A DNA stretch of 64,000 nt from Aurantimicrobium sp. MWH-Uga1. GTDB taxonomy: Bacteria > Actinomycetota > Actinomycetes > Actinomycetales > Microbacteriaceae. Both the position numbers and the translations under genes were made by a program. The DNA is taken from contig NZ_CP030929.1 in NCBI RefSeq assembly GCF_003325955.1, positions 992,001 through 1,056,000 of the forward strand, written 5' to 3'. Below, in pieces: positions 43,401 through 51,499 of this stretch (positions are counted from its first letter, which is position 1; every line of letters begins with the position of its first letter). The notes under the pieces were generated by a model that was given only the letters and a program-made list of their open reading frames with translations, ran no database searches and was not told the origin of the DNA.

Positions 43401-45077
43401 TTACGCCTCAATGACAAGTGGAATAATCATGGGGCGGCGTCGATAGCTCTTGGACACCCACTGACCAACAGTTCGTCGAATGACCTGCTGCAAAGAATGC
43501 GTGTCACGGACACCGTTATGCGCTGCCTCTTGGAGTGCCTTGGCAATAGCGGGCTTGATCTCATCAAAGACAGCATCATCTTCTGCGAAGCCCTTGGCGT
43601 GAATCTCAGGCCCAACAATGATCTTGCCCGTGGCAGGATCCACCACCACGATGATGGAGATAAATCCCTCCTCGGCAAGAATGCGACGGTCCTTGAGATC
43701 GTTATCGGTAATCTCGCCCACGCTGGATCCATCGACATAGACATAGCCGATGTCGAGCTGCCCAACTACTCGAGCGATTCCTTCCTTGAGGTCAATGACT
43801 GTTCCGTCTTCGCCCAGGATGGTGCGATGCGCATCAACACCAGAATCAATAGCGAGGTTGGCGTTGGCAACCAGGTGACGGTATTCGCCATGAACAGGAA
43901 AAACATTCTTTGGCTGAAGGATGTTGTAGCAGTAAAGCAACTCCCCCGCTGCTGCGTGACCTGAAACATGCACTTTGGCATTGCCTTTATGAACAACTTT
44001 GGCGCCTAGCTTAGTCAGGCCGTCAATGACCCGGAATACCGCATTCTCATTGCCGGGAATCAAACTCGACGCAAGGATCACCGTATCCCCTGGGCCCACC
44101 TCAATCTGATGTTCCAGGTTTGCCATACGAGCTAAGACCGCCATGGGCTCACCCTGTGAACCAGTGGACATATAGACCAAGCGGTCATCGGGAAGCTCTG
44201 CTGCCTTTTTGGCATCGATGATGGTTCCTTCCGGAACTTCCAGGTAGCCCAGCTCTGCCGCGATGCCCATGTTGCGCACCATTGAACGCCCCATCAAAAC
44301 AACATGTCGACCGTTTGCCACCGCAGCATCAATAACCTGCTGCACACGGTGGACATGAGAGGAGAAGCTAGCCACGATAACACGGCGCTTTGAACGATGA
44401 ATCACACTCTCCAAAACAGGACCAATGTCACGTTCTAGTGGGGTGAATCCGGGGACATCCGCATTCGTCGAGTCTGGGAGGAACAGATCAACACCTTCTT
44501 CACCGAGACGCGCAAATGCACGAAGGTCTGTCAGGCGACCATCAAGGGGAAGTTGATCCATCTTGAAGTCGCCTGTGTGAAGAACAAGTCCAGCTTCTGA
44601 ACGAATAGCGACAGCAAGCGCATCGGGGATGGAGTGATTGACCGCAACAAATTCGAGTTCATAGGGACCGAACTGCTCCCTATCCCCCTCCTTAACCTGA
44701 AGCGTATATGGCTGAATGCGGTGCTCTTTGAGTTTCGCTTCAATCAACGCAAGCGTCAGGCCAGAGCCCACCAAAGGAATGTCGTTTTTCAAACGCAAAA
44801 GATAAGGAACAGCACCAATGTGGTCCTCATGCCCATGCGTGAGAACAATGGCAAGGATGTCATCCATCCGGTCTCGGATGTAGCTGAAGTCGGGGAGGAT
44901 GAGGTCCACACCTGGCTGGGTCTCTTCAGGGAAAAGAACACCGCAATCAACAACGAGAAGCTTCCCGTTGAGCTCATAGACAGTCATGTTGCGACCGATT
45001 TCACCCACTCCACCGAGTGGGACTACGCGCAGCGTTCCGGGTTCTAAAGCAGGTGGGTCAAATAATTCGTTAGGCAT
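43401..45077 (-). CDS. rnj: Ribonuclease J
   Basis: A metallo-beta-lactamase/beta-CASP ribonuclease with 5'-3' exo- and endonuclease activity, central to mRNA decay and rRNA maturation. The 558-residue product has the zinc motif LTHGHEDHIGAVPYLL, the second motif DSTNAD, the beta-CASP part VIVASFSSHVHRVQQV, and HVSGHAAAGELL. ATG 45077 has AGAGGA a few bases upstream. The 71-base leader after dapA carries a hairpin. dapA-rnj order is conserved in actinobacteria. Confidence 0.97.
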   Translation of the reverse strand: MPNELFDPPALEPGTLRVVPLGGVGEIGRNMTVYELNGKLLVVDCGVLFPEETQPGVDLILPDFSYIRDRMDDILAIVLTHGHEDHIGAVPYLLRLKNDIPLVGSGLTLALIEAKLKEHRIQPYTLQVKEGDREQFGPYELEFVAVNHSIPDALAVAIRSEAGLVLHTGDFKMDQLPLDGRLTDLRAFARLGEEGVDLFLPDSTNADVPGFTPLERDIGPVLESVIHRSKRRVIVASFSSHVHRVQQVIDAAVANGRHVVLMGRSMVRNMGIAAELGYLEVPEGTIIDAKKAAELPDDRLVYMSTGSQGEPMAVLARMANLEHQIEVGPGDTVILASSLIPGNENAVFRVIDGLTKLGAKVVHKGNAKVHVSGHAAAGELLYCYNILQPKNVFPVHGEYRHLVANANLAIDSGVDAHRTILGEDGTVIDLKEGIARVVGQLDIGYVYVDGSSVGEITDNDLKDRRILAEEGFISIIVVVDPATGKIIVGPEIHAKGFAEDDAVFDEIKPAIAKALQEAAHNGVRDTHSLQQVIRRTVGQWVSKSYRRRPMIIPLVIEA

Positions 45078-45085
45078 ATTCCTCT

Positions 45086-45113
45086 TACGAGTGTGAGTCA
45101 GTTAAGACTCGTA
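45086..45113 (-). other. Hairpin in the rnj leader
   Basis: TACGAGT (45086-45092) pairs with ACTCGTA (45107-45113); an alternative inner GAGTC/GACTC pairing overlaps it. It ends 8 bases before the rnj ATG and could mask the ribosome site. Confidence 0.45.
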
Positions 45114-45148
45114 TTCACGCCCTGGCGGTTGCCCTGACGAGTGTGGCG

Positions 45149-46126
45149 CTACCGTGTAGTGCCGGCGATTTTGGGCAATGCTCCGCCTGCGGCGGCATTG
45201 CGATCTGGACGGAAGTTAGAGAAATCAACGCCCTCAATTGCTCCAACGAGAGCAATCTCGTCTTCAATCTTTGCTGCTTCCCACTCTTCAGGACCAACAA
45301 GTGGCAGACGAACACGGGGACTACCAATTCTGCCCAAACCGTGGAGAACATATTTAGCGGCAACAGTGCCAGGCACGTGTGTCATGATGGCGCGAACCAG
45401 AGGCTCCAATGCCATGTGTTGCTGCGTTGCTGAAGTGAGGTCACCGCGATTGACCGCATCCACTATTGCACGGTAGGGAGCCGGGGCGACGTTGGCTGTG
45501 ACACCAATCAAGCCGGAAGCTCCGATAGCCATGTGCGGTAAAACGTTGGCGTCATCGCCCGAGAAGTACAACAGGTCTGTCTGGTTGAGCACACGGCTGA
45601 CCTCACTGAAGTCCCCCTTGGCATCTTTGACTGCAACGATGTTGGGGTGCTTGGCCAAACGCAGAATTGTTTCGTACTGAATCTGGATACCTGCACGACC
45701 AGGGATGTCATACATGATGAAGGGCAGGTCAGTTGCATCCGCCACCATACGGAAGTGGGTGAGGACACCAGCTTGTGTGGGCTTGTTGTAATAGGGCGTG
45801 ACAGCCATGATGCCGTCAGCACCAGCCTTGGCGCTCTTCTTTGCTAGTTCTATGGCGTGCGCTGTCTCATTTGAGGGACCACCCATAATGATCTTGGCGC
45901 GATTTCCAGCAACCTTCTTGCCAACCTCAACCAGCTTGACCTTTTCATCGTCGGTCAACGTGCTGGTTTCACCGGTGGTACCGGTGACAACAATGCCGTC
46001 GGCGCCGTTGGAAACAACACTGTCGATATGTTTTTCAACATCGTTCCAGTCGACTTCACCGTCTGCGGTGAAGGGAGTTACGAGCGCGACAAGGACCTGT
46101 CCGAAGGGGTTTTCTGCTGTAGCCAC
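45149..46126 (-). CDS. dapA: 4-hydroxy-tetrahydrodipicolinate synthase
   Basis: Condenses pyruvate and aspartate semialdehyde, the first lysine/diaminopimelate-specific step. The 325-residue TIM-barrel protein shows TGTTGETSTL, the tyrosine region IMYDIPGRAG and the Schiff-base lysine in VAVKDAKGD. The GTG start at 46126 has TACGCT at -12 to -7 and no ribosome site, so it may be leaderless although it follows thyX by 25 bases. The order thyX-dapA-rnj is conserved in actinobacteria. Confidence 0.97.
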   Translation of the reverse strand: MATAENPFGQVLVALVTPFTADGEVDWNDVEKHIDSVVSNGADGIVVTGTTGETSTLTDDEKVKLVEVGKKVAGNRAKIIMGGPSNETAHAIELAKKSAKAGADGIMAVTPYYNKPTQAGVLTHFRMVADATDLPFIMYDIPGRAGIQIQYETILRLAKHPNIVAVKDAKGDFSEVSRVLNQTDLLYFSGDDANVLPHMAIGASGLIGVTANVAPAPYRAIVDAVNRGDLTSATQQHMALEPLVRAIMTHVPGTVAAKYVLHGLGRIGSPRVRLPLVGPEEWEAAKIEDEIALVGAIEGVDFSNFRPDRNAAAGGALPKIAGTTR

Positions 46127-46132
46127 AAATTA

Positions 46133-46138
46133 AGCGTA
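46133..46138 (-). promoter_or_regulatory. -10 element for dapA
   Basis: TACGCT at -12 to -7 of GTG 46126, in the short thyX-dapA spacer. Confidence 0.5.
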
Positions 46139-46151
46139 TCGCTGGAGCTGA

Positions 46152-46889
46152 TTAGGGCGAAACACGGCCGTGCTCATTGAACGCCTCATAGGTCAGCGGC
46201 ATGAGCTTTGCCCACTCGTCTTCCATCTTTTCAGCAACCATTTCAATCTCTCGCTGAGGGAAGGAAGGAAAGTGCGTTCCTTCTCGCTTAGTGCGCAACG
46301 AAAGGAAGTTCATCAACGAACGAGCGTTCATGGTGACGTACATCGAAGAGTATGTCGCTACCGGCAGAACGCCACGTGCGACCTCACGAGCGATACCTGC
46401 TTCGAGCATGCGCTCGTACTCTTGGTAGGCCACAGTGACGGCATGAATAGTTGCTTCACGGGTGAGGGCAGCTTGTTCTGCAGTCCCGGGAACAAAGTCA
46501 TACGCACCTGGTTTACCGACCTGAATGAGGTTACGGTCTGGGGCTGGAACATAAAACACAGGGTTCAGCTCACGGTAACGAGCAGACTCTTCGTTGTATG
46601 AGGCAATGCGGTGACGCATGAACTCACGGAAGACGAAGATAGGAGCCTGCACATAAAAAGTCATCGAGTTGTGTTCAAAAGGAGAGCCGTGGCGATCACG
46701 CATCAGGTAGTTGATAAGACCCTTGTCGCGCTTCTCATCCTCTGCACGTGACTCAGGAGTGTGCATGGACTCTTCGAGAGTCTGCTCCCCCTGGGTCGAT
46801 ACACGTGCCGCAAAAAGCACATCAGAGTCATGGGCACTCGAGCGCACCAATTCAACAGTTACATCTGAACGAAATTCAATCTCAGCCAC
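46152..46889 (-). CDS. thyX: Flavin-dependent thymidylate synthase
   Basis: ThyX makes dTMP using FAD and NADPH. The signature RHRIASYNEESARY (RHRx7S) is intact, with the C-terminal FLSLRTKREGTHFPSFPQREI region. From GTG 46889 (MAEIEFRSDVTVELV) the product is 245 residues, and TAAGGT lies at -13 to -8. A GTG at 46913 would add eight residues and has no better signal, so the start is uncertain. Confidence 0.93.
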   Translation of the reverse strand: MAEIEFRSDVTVELVRSSAHDSDVLFAARVSTQGEQTLEESMHTPESRAEDEKRDKGLINYLMRDRHGSPFEHNSMTFYVQAPIFVFREFMRHRIASYNEESARYRELNPVFYVPAPDRNLIQVGKPGAYDFVPGTAEQAALTREATIHAVTVAYQEYERMLEAGIAREVARGVLPVATYSSMYVTMNARSLMNFLSLRTKREGTHFPSFPQREIEMVAEKMEDEWAKLMPLTYEAFNEHGRVSP

Positions 46890-46896
46890 GGATAAA

Positions 46897-46902
46897 ACCT
46901 TA
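46897..46902 (-). promoter_or_regulatory. -10 element candidate of thyX
   Basis: TAAGGT at -13 to -8 of GTG 46889. It is coding sequence if the start is GTG 46913. Confidence 0.35.
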
Positions 46903-46965
46903 CCCGTCGTCACGTTACGTCATACTCGGCACGACGAAGATAAAGAGAAATAGTCTTTAACCACC

Positions 46966-47415
46966 ATGGATCTCTCACTCATTCTGCTGCTGATCGGCGG
47001 ACTCATTGTGGTCTCGACCGCAATAGGTTTTCTCGTCAAAGCAACTGAGGGGCGTGCCAAAAAACAAGATGGCTTGACCCGAGTCAACCCTGCGAACCTG
47101 GGTGAAGGTATCCAATTTGGAAAAATCGGAACCCTTCTCCAATTCAGCTCTGAATTTTGTACAAAGTGCCCAGGAACACGTAAATACCTGACTCAGGTCG
47201 CATCCCAATACCCGGGTGTTACTCATGTGGATGTAGACCTCACACACCGGCAAGATCTCGCTCAACAATTCAATATTCTCCAAACCCCGACAACCTTCAT
47301 CCTCGATGACAGTGGTGCTATCGCCGCTCGCATTGGAGGATCCCCCAGACCTGAGGCAGTAATCTCTGCCTTAGAAATCGCAATCAAGAGAGAGCACGAC
47401 AGCTATGTCATCTAA
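46966..47415 (+). CDS. Membrane-anchored thioredoxin-like protein
   Basis: A 149-residue protein with one N-terminal membrane segment (about residues 4-22) and a thioredoxin fold. The active site is SEFCTKCPGTRKYL (CTKC), followed by the cis-proline region LQTPTTFILD. The fold would lie in the cytoplasm or outside depending on topology. It overlaps the DUF4395 gene by 11 bases; such pairs are common in actinobacteria and suggest a two-protein redox unit. TAGTCT at -15 to -10 gives a leader of only about 3 bases. Confidence 0.85.
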   Translation: MDLSLILLLIGGLIVVSTAIGFLVKATEGRAKKQDGLTRVNPANLGEGIQFGKIGTLLQFSSEFCTKCPGTRKYLTQVASQYPGVTHVDVDLTHRQDLAQQFNILQTPTTFILDDSGAIAARIGGSPRPEAVISALEIAIKREHDSYVI

Positions 47416-47941
47416 GAAGCCCAACCCGCTGGCAGCTCAGCCTGGAACCCGAGGCATCGATCCACGTGGCCCCCGCTTTGGTGCCACCCTCACCCTCATC
47501 ACGCTCACCATAGAGCTCATTGTGTTACTGGCTAACCCCACCGCCCTTTCTGCGAGCAATTCTGTATTCCAAAATCTCTTCACTCCGGCCGGTTTACTGC
47601 TTGCGTACATCACCGTCATTTTTGCCATTGGTGCGTTTGGCGGTATTTCCAAGCACCCCTACGGCTCTATCTTCAAAGCTTTGGTTCGACCTCGTCTTTC
47701 CGCACCCGAGGAACTTGAAGACCCCAAGCCACCAACATTCGCCCAACTTATTGGTTTCATCATTTCGCTGGCAGGTCTGGTCTTCGCAGTGCTCGGGATT
47801 ACTACCGGCGCAGTAATTGCCGTTGCCTTTGCCTTTATCGCGGCATTCTTGAACTCGGTGTTTGGTTACTGCCTGGGATGCCAAATCTATGTTCTGCTCG
47901 TTCGCGCAGGTATCGTGGGACGCGGAGGCGCATCCGCGTAA
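47405..47941 (+). CDS. DUF4395 family membrane protein
   Basis: A 178-residue protein with four hydrophobic segments. It begins KKPNPLAAQPGTRGIDPRGPRFGATL, the DUF4395 signature, and has a conserved GYCLGCQIYVLL with CxxC near the C-terminus. The start ATG overlaps the thioredoxin-like gene by 11 bases, so the two are translationally coupled. The paired cysteines suggest it passes or accepts electrons with the thioredoxin-like partner. Function is not established. Confidence 0.85.
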   Translation: MSSKKPNPLAAQPGTRGIDPRGPRFGATLTLITLTIELIVLLANPTALSASNSVFQNLFTPAGLLLAYITVIFAIGAFGGISKHPYGSIFKALVRPRLSAPEELEDPKPPTFAQLIGFIISLAGLVFAVLGITTGAVIAVAFAFIAAFLNSVFGYCLGCQIYVLLVRAGIVGRGGASA

Positions 47942-47983
47942 CTCGAAATATATTCGAGCCACGGCCGCCTTCTCAAGGAGGTT

Positions 47984-48907
47984 GTGGTGGCTCGTGCGTT
48001 AACGGTTCTCATCGCTGGTGGGTCAGGGATGATTGGCTCAGCTCTTTCAGTGCTATTGCAGGAACAAGGTCACGTTGTTTGCCATCTCTCGCGAAATCCC
48101 TCCAGCTCCGCTTCCAGTGTTCAGTCATTTTCCTGGGCTCCTGGGGCGGATCCTTTGGACTTAGACCAGCTAGCACAAGGCATCGGAAAACCCATTGATG
48201 TGATTGTCAATCTGGCAGGATCAACCATCAGCAAAATGCCGTGGACAGCCACACGCAAGAAAATAATTCTCGACTCTCGCATTGCATCGACGAGCACCAT
48301 TGTGGACGCGATTGCCCGAGCTCAATACAAACCCGAGGTGCTGATTAACGGCTCTGCTGTCGGATTTTATGGAGACCGCGACAACGAGATTTTGACTGAA
48401 TCTTCTTCACAAGGGGTTGGTTTCCTCGCTGAAGTTGTTGCCAAGTGGGAAGAAGCAGCGATGCCGGCAACACAACACACTCGAGTTGTCTTGGCTCGAA
48501 CTGGGCTTGTCCTCGGTGACCATGGAGCTTTAGGCCCTTTGAAACTCATCACAAAATTCTTTGCATCCGGCCCACTAGCCGGCGGCAAGGACTGGTGGCC
48601 GTGGATCAGCTTGGAGGACGAAGTCCGCGCGCTGGCATTTTTGATTGACCACGATGTCACTGGCCCGGTCAATCTCGTTGGCCCTGAATCTGCAACCTCT
48701 GCGACCGTCATGAAAGAGCTTGCCCATCAACTCAAACGGCCATTCTGGCTACCAGCGCCTGGCTTCGCCATTTCGCTACTGTTAGGTCAAGCAGGTCGTG
48801 AACTTCTTCTCTCCAGCCAACATATTGTTCCAGAGGTTCTGTTAAGTTCTGGTTTCAGCTTCACTGATCAGACAATTTCTGAGGGTGTGCGCTCAGCTCT
48901 GAGATAA
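47984..48907 (+). CDS. TIGR01777 family SDR epimerase-like protein
   Basis: A 307-residue extended short-chain dehydrogenase of the SDR39U1/YfcH type. The NAD(P)-binding motif GGSGMIGSALSVLLQEQGH is at the N-terminus; NLAGSTI and LINGSAVGFYGDR follow, and the C-terminal DUF1731 region (FWLPAPGFAISLLLGQAGRELLLSSQ) identifies the family. AGGAGG precedes the GTG start. Its TAA stop overlaps the -10 of the next gene. The substrate is unknown. Confidence 0.9.
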   Translation: MVARALTVLIAGGSGMIGSALSVLLQEQGHVVCHLSRNPSSSASSVQSFSWAPGADPLDLDQLAQGIGKPIDVIVNLAGSTISKMPWTATRKKIILDSRIASTSTIVDAIARAQYKPEVLINGSAVGFYGDRDNEILTESSSQGVGFLAEVVAKWEEAAMPATQHTRVVLARTGLVLGDHGALGPLKLITKFFASGPLAGGKDWWPWISLEDEVRALAFLIDHDVTGPVNLVGPESATSATVMKELAHQLKRPFWLPAPGFAISLLLGQAGRELLLSSQHIVPEVLLSSGFSFTDQTISEGVRSALR

Positions 48908-48910
48908 CGT
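48905..48910 (+). promoter_or_regulatory. -10 element formed by the SDR gene stop codon
   Basis: TAACGT at -12 to -7 of ATG 48917; its first three bases are the TAA stop of the SDR gene. A GGAGG lies only 1 base from the ATG. Confidence 0.45.
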
Positions 48911-48916
48911 GGAGGT

Positions 48917-49411
48917 ATGGGTGTACGCATCGAAAAAATTGACCTGCCCGGTATTGGTGTTCGACACGACGTCGTAACTCAAGAGGGACAACGCATCGGG
49001 GTATTGAGTTACCGAGATGGTAACCGTGAGGTTGCCCTCTACGATCCAGAAGATCCCGACGCCATCTTGGGCTCTGTGGAACTCACTGGCGATGAAGCGG
49101 CAGCACTATCTGACCTCCTCGGTCACGCAGCACTTCTGAGCCAACTCTCTGGATTGGGTGGCGGCACGATAGGGCTATATACCGAACAGCTCATGCTTCC
49201 TGCAGATTCCAGATTCCTCGATCGTCCTCTTGGAGATACTCAAGCCCGAACCAGAACTGGAACCTCCATTGTTGCCATCCTGCGTGGCAAAGATGTGATT
49301 GCCTCACCTACTCCTGCAGAAATTCTGCGACTAGATGACCTCATCGTTGCCGTAGGAACCCGCGAAGGTTTGGACAAACTGGACTCATTGCTCGCACACA
49401 GCCAGGTATAG
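48917..49411 (+). CDS. TrkA-C (RCK_C) domain regulator, KhtT-like
   Basis: A 164-residue soluble protein. The C-terminal part (about 80-160) is an RCK_C domain (GTSIVAILRGKDVIASPTPAEILRLDDLIVAVGTREGLDKL), which binds nucleotides. The N-terminal part resembles KhtT. It lies 3 bases before a CPA2 antiporter, as in the Bacillus KhtTU potassium exporter, so it probably gates that antiporter. It lacks an RCK_N Rossmann domain. Confidence 0.87.
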   Translation: MGVRIEKIDLPGIGVRHDVVTQEGQRIGVLSYRDGNREVALYDPEDPDAILGSVELTGDEAAALSDLLGHAALLSQLSGLGGGTIGLYTEQLMLPADSRFLDRPLGDTQARTRTGTSIVAILRGKDVIASPTPAEILRLDDLIVAVGTREGLDKLDSLLAHSQV

Positions 49412-49414
49412 CCC

Positions 49415-50614
49415 ATGCACGACGAAACCTGGATGCTGATTGAGGTTGGAGCTTTGCTCCTTGGCCTCAGTCTGCTCGGTCGCGTCGCAATCAGGTTCGG
49501 CCAATCCCCCATCCCGCTGTATATGACAGCAGGGTTAATTTTTGGTTCTGGCGGAATACTTCCTCTTCATGCCAGCAACGACTTCTTAAGCTCAGGCGCT
49601 GAGCTAGGCGTTGTCTTGTTACTTGTCATGCTTGGTTTGGAATATTCACCTGCTGAACTTGTGGGCAACCTCAAATCCTCCGCACGAGCCGGAGTATGGG
49701 ATGCCTTACTCAATGCCATCCCTGGTGCATTATTTGCCCTTATATTGGGCTGGGGCCCCGTTGCCGCACTGGCCATGGCTGGAGTCACGTGGGTTTCTTC
49801 CTCCGGGGTTATCGCCAAAGTATTGAGAGATCTCGGACGTCTGGGTAACCGTGAGACGCCGATTGTGCTGTCAGTGTTGGTTCTAGAAGACCTAGCCATG
49901 GCGTTCTATCTGCCGATCTTGTCCGCCGTTGTGGTCGGGGCTAGTTTGGCTCAGGGTGCGATTACAGTCGCAATTGCTGTCGGCTCTGTTTCCATTGTCT
50001 TGTTCCTTGCAGTTCGCCAAGGTAAGAAGCTCTCTCGCATCTTTCACGCCGAACAACCAGAATCACTGTTGCTTGGTGTTTTGGGGCTCACAATGTTGGT
50101 GGCCGGACTTGCCGCCGCTGTTCAGGTTTCCGCAGCTGTTGGCGCGTTCCTGGTTGGTATTGCCCTCTCAGGACAGGTTGCACACAATGCAGAAAAACTT
50201 CTAGCACCACTGCGTGATCTTTTTGCCGCTATCTTCTTTGTCTTTTTTGGCCTGACCACAAACCCTGCAGACATCCCACAAGTTTTCATTCCTGCTTTGA
50301 TTTTGGCCATCATCACGATGTCGACCAAGGTTGCGACCGGTTACCTGGCAGCAAAGAGCGCAGGAATTGGTCGCCCAGGTCGCTGGCGTACCGGTGTGGC
50401 TCTCATGCCGCGTGGAGAATTCACGGTGATCATCGCTGGTCTTGCTGTCTCTGCTGGTGTTCAGCCACTGATTGCGCCCATGGCGGCAACCTATATGCTC
50501 ATCACGGTGATATCTGGCCCAGTACTTGCCAGAATCACCGACACAGCTTGGTTCAAGCAGCGCATGAAGCTTGCCGCTAAGCGCGAGGGTGCGCTTGCTG
50601 GTAGCTCGAAGTAA
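49415..50614 (+). CDS. CPA2-family K+/H+ (or Na+/H+) antiporter, KhtU-like
   Basis: A 399-residue membrane protein with about 12-13 hydrophobic segments of the monovalent cation:proton antiporter-2 family. GLEYSPAELVGNL, GVTWVSSSGVIAKVLRDLG and LVLEDLAMAFYLPIL with its acidic ion-binding residues are visible. There is no C-terminal RCK domain; the adjacent KhtT-like protein supplies it. It probably exports potassium at high pH or after stress. Its last 38 bases overlap the 3' end of xerC on the opposite strand. Confidence 0.88.
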   Translation: MHDETWMLIEVGALLLGLSLLGRVAIRFGQSPIPLYMTAGLIFGSGGILPLHASNDFLSSGAELGVVLLLVMLGLEYSPAELVGNLKSSARAGVWDALLNAIPGALFALILGWGPVAALAMAGVTWVSSSGVIAKVLRDLGRLGNRETPIVLSVLVLEDLAMAFYLPILSAVVVGASLAQGAITVAIAVGSVSIVLFLAVRQGKKLSRIFHAEQPESLLLGVLGLTMLVAGLAAAVQVSAAVGAFLVGIALSGQVAHNAEKLLAPLRDLFAAIFFVFFGLTTNPADIPQVFIPALILAIITMSTKVATGYLAAKSAGIGRPGRWRTGVALMPRGEFTVIIAGLAVSAGVQPLIAPMAATYMLITVISGPVLARITDTAWFKQRMKLAAKREGALAGSSK

Positions 50615-51485
50615 GTCGCTCCATAGAGACGTGAGTATATATCTGGGTTGTTCCCATACTCGCGTGACCGAGCATTTCCTGAACTATTCGCAAATCAGCG
50701 CCGCCATCTAAGAGGTGAGTCGCTGCGGTATGCCTGAGAGCATGGGGGCCGGCAGGCCCTGAACCGCTTAGAGGTTCCAGTAATGATGCGACGAGCCCAT
50801 AGACAGCTCGGGTGCTCAACCGAGCACCTCGGGCCCCAACAAAAAAAGCTGAGGTTGCTGCTTTACCTTCCACCAGGATTGTGCGCGCGCGAAGAAGATA
50901 GTCCGATAATGCAATAGCTGCAGGATTACCAAAAGGAACAACGCGCTCCTTTGAACCTTTACCCAAGACTCGAACTGTCAGCCGATCTAAATCGATATCC
51001 CCCAGATTCAACCCAACCAGTTCTGATACACGAAGACCTGATGCATATAGAAGCTCCACAATTGCCAGATCACGCAACGCAACCGGCTCTCCATCAGCAG
51101 CATTACTGGTGAGGACGTCAAAGACGTCCTGCAGTTGGGGTTGTGAAATAACGCGAGGAAGAGACTGGTCGGCTTTTGGAGATTTCAGGCGTGATGCTGG
51201 ATCTGTTTCCAGGAAACCCTGTCGCCTGAGCCACTGTGTGAAGCTTCGAGCACTGGCTGTGCGCCTGGCCAATGTTGTCTTCGACAACCCTGCCTGAGCA
51301 GACTCATAGAGCCAATCTCTTAAGAAAGCGAGAGTGACATCGGAGACAGCTTCGCGATTTTTGCGTTCAGCAAATGAGCTGAGATCTTTCAAGTCTGAGG
51401 AATACGCCTTGATGGTGTGCTCCGAATAGCCGCGTTCAGCACTGAGGTACTGCATGAAGCCATCCAGAGCACTGTCGATACGCAT
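50577..51485 (-). CDS. xerC: Tyrosine recombinase XerC
   Basis: Resolves chromosome dimers at dif. The 302-residue protein has the SAM-like N-terminal domain (FMQYLSAERGYSEHTIKAYSSDL) and all catalytic residues: Arg in ASGLRVSELVGL, HALRHTAATHLL, LGHASMGTTQIYTHV with the nucleophile Tyr. It follows dprA by 14 bases and converges with the antiporter gene. CATTCT at -12 to -7 is a weak leaderless -10. dprA-xerC order is conserved in actinobacteria. Confidence 0.94.
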   Translation of the reverse strand: MRIDSALDGFMQYLSAERGYSEHTIKAYSSDLKDLSSFAERKNREAVSDVTLAFLRDWLYESAQAGLSKTTLARRTASARSFTQWLRRQGFLETDPASRLKSPKADQSLPRVISQPQLQDVFDVLTSNAADGEPVALRDLAIVELLYASGLRVSELVGLNLGDIDLDRLTVRVLGKGSKERVVPFGNPAAIALSDYLLRARTILVEGKAATSAFFVGARGARLSTRAVYGLVASLLEPLSGSGPAGPHALRHTAATHLLDGGADLRIVQEMLGHASMGTTQIYTHVSMERLTSSYQQAHPRA

Positions 51486-51499
51486 AGCTCAAGAATGCC

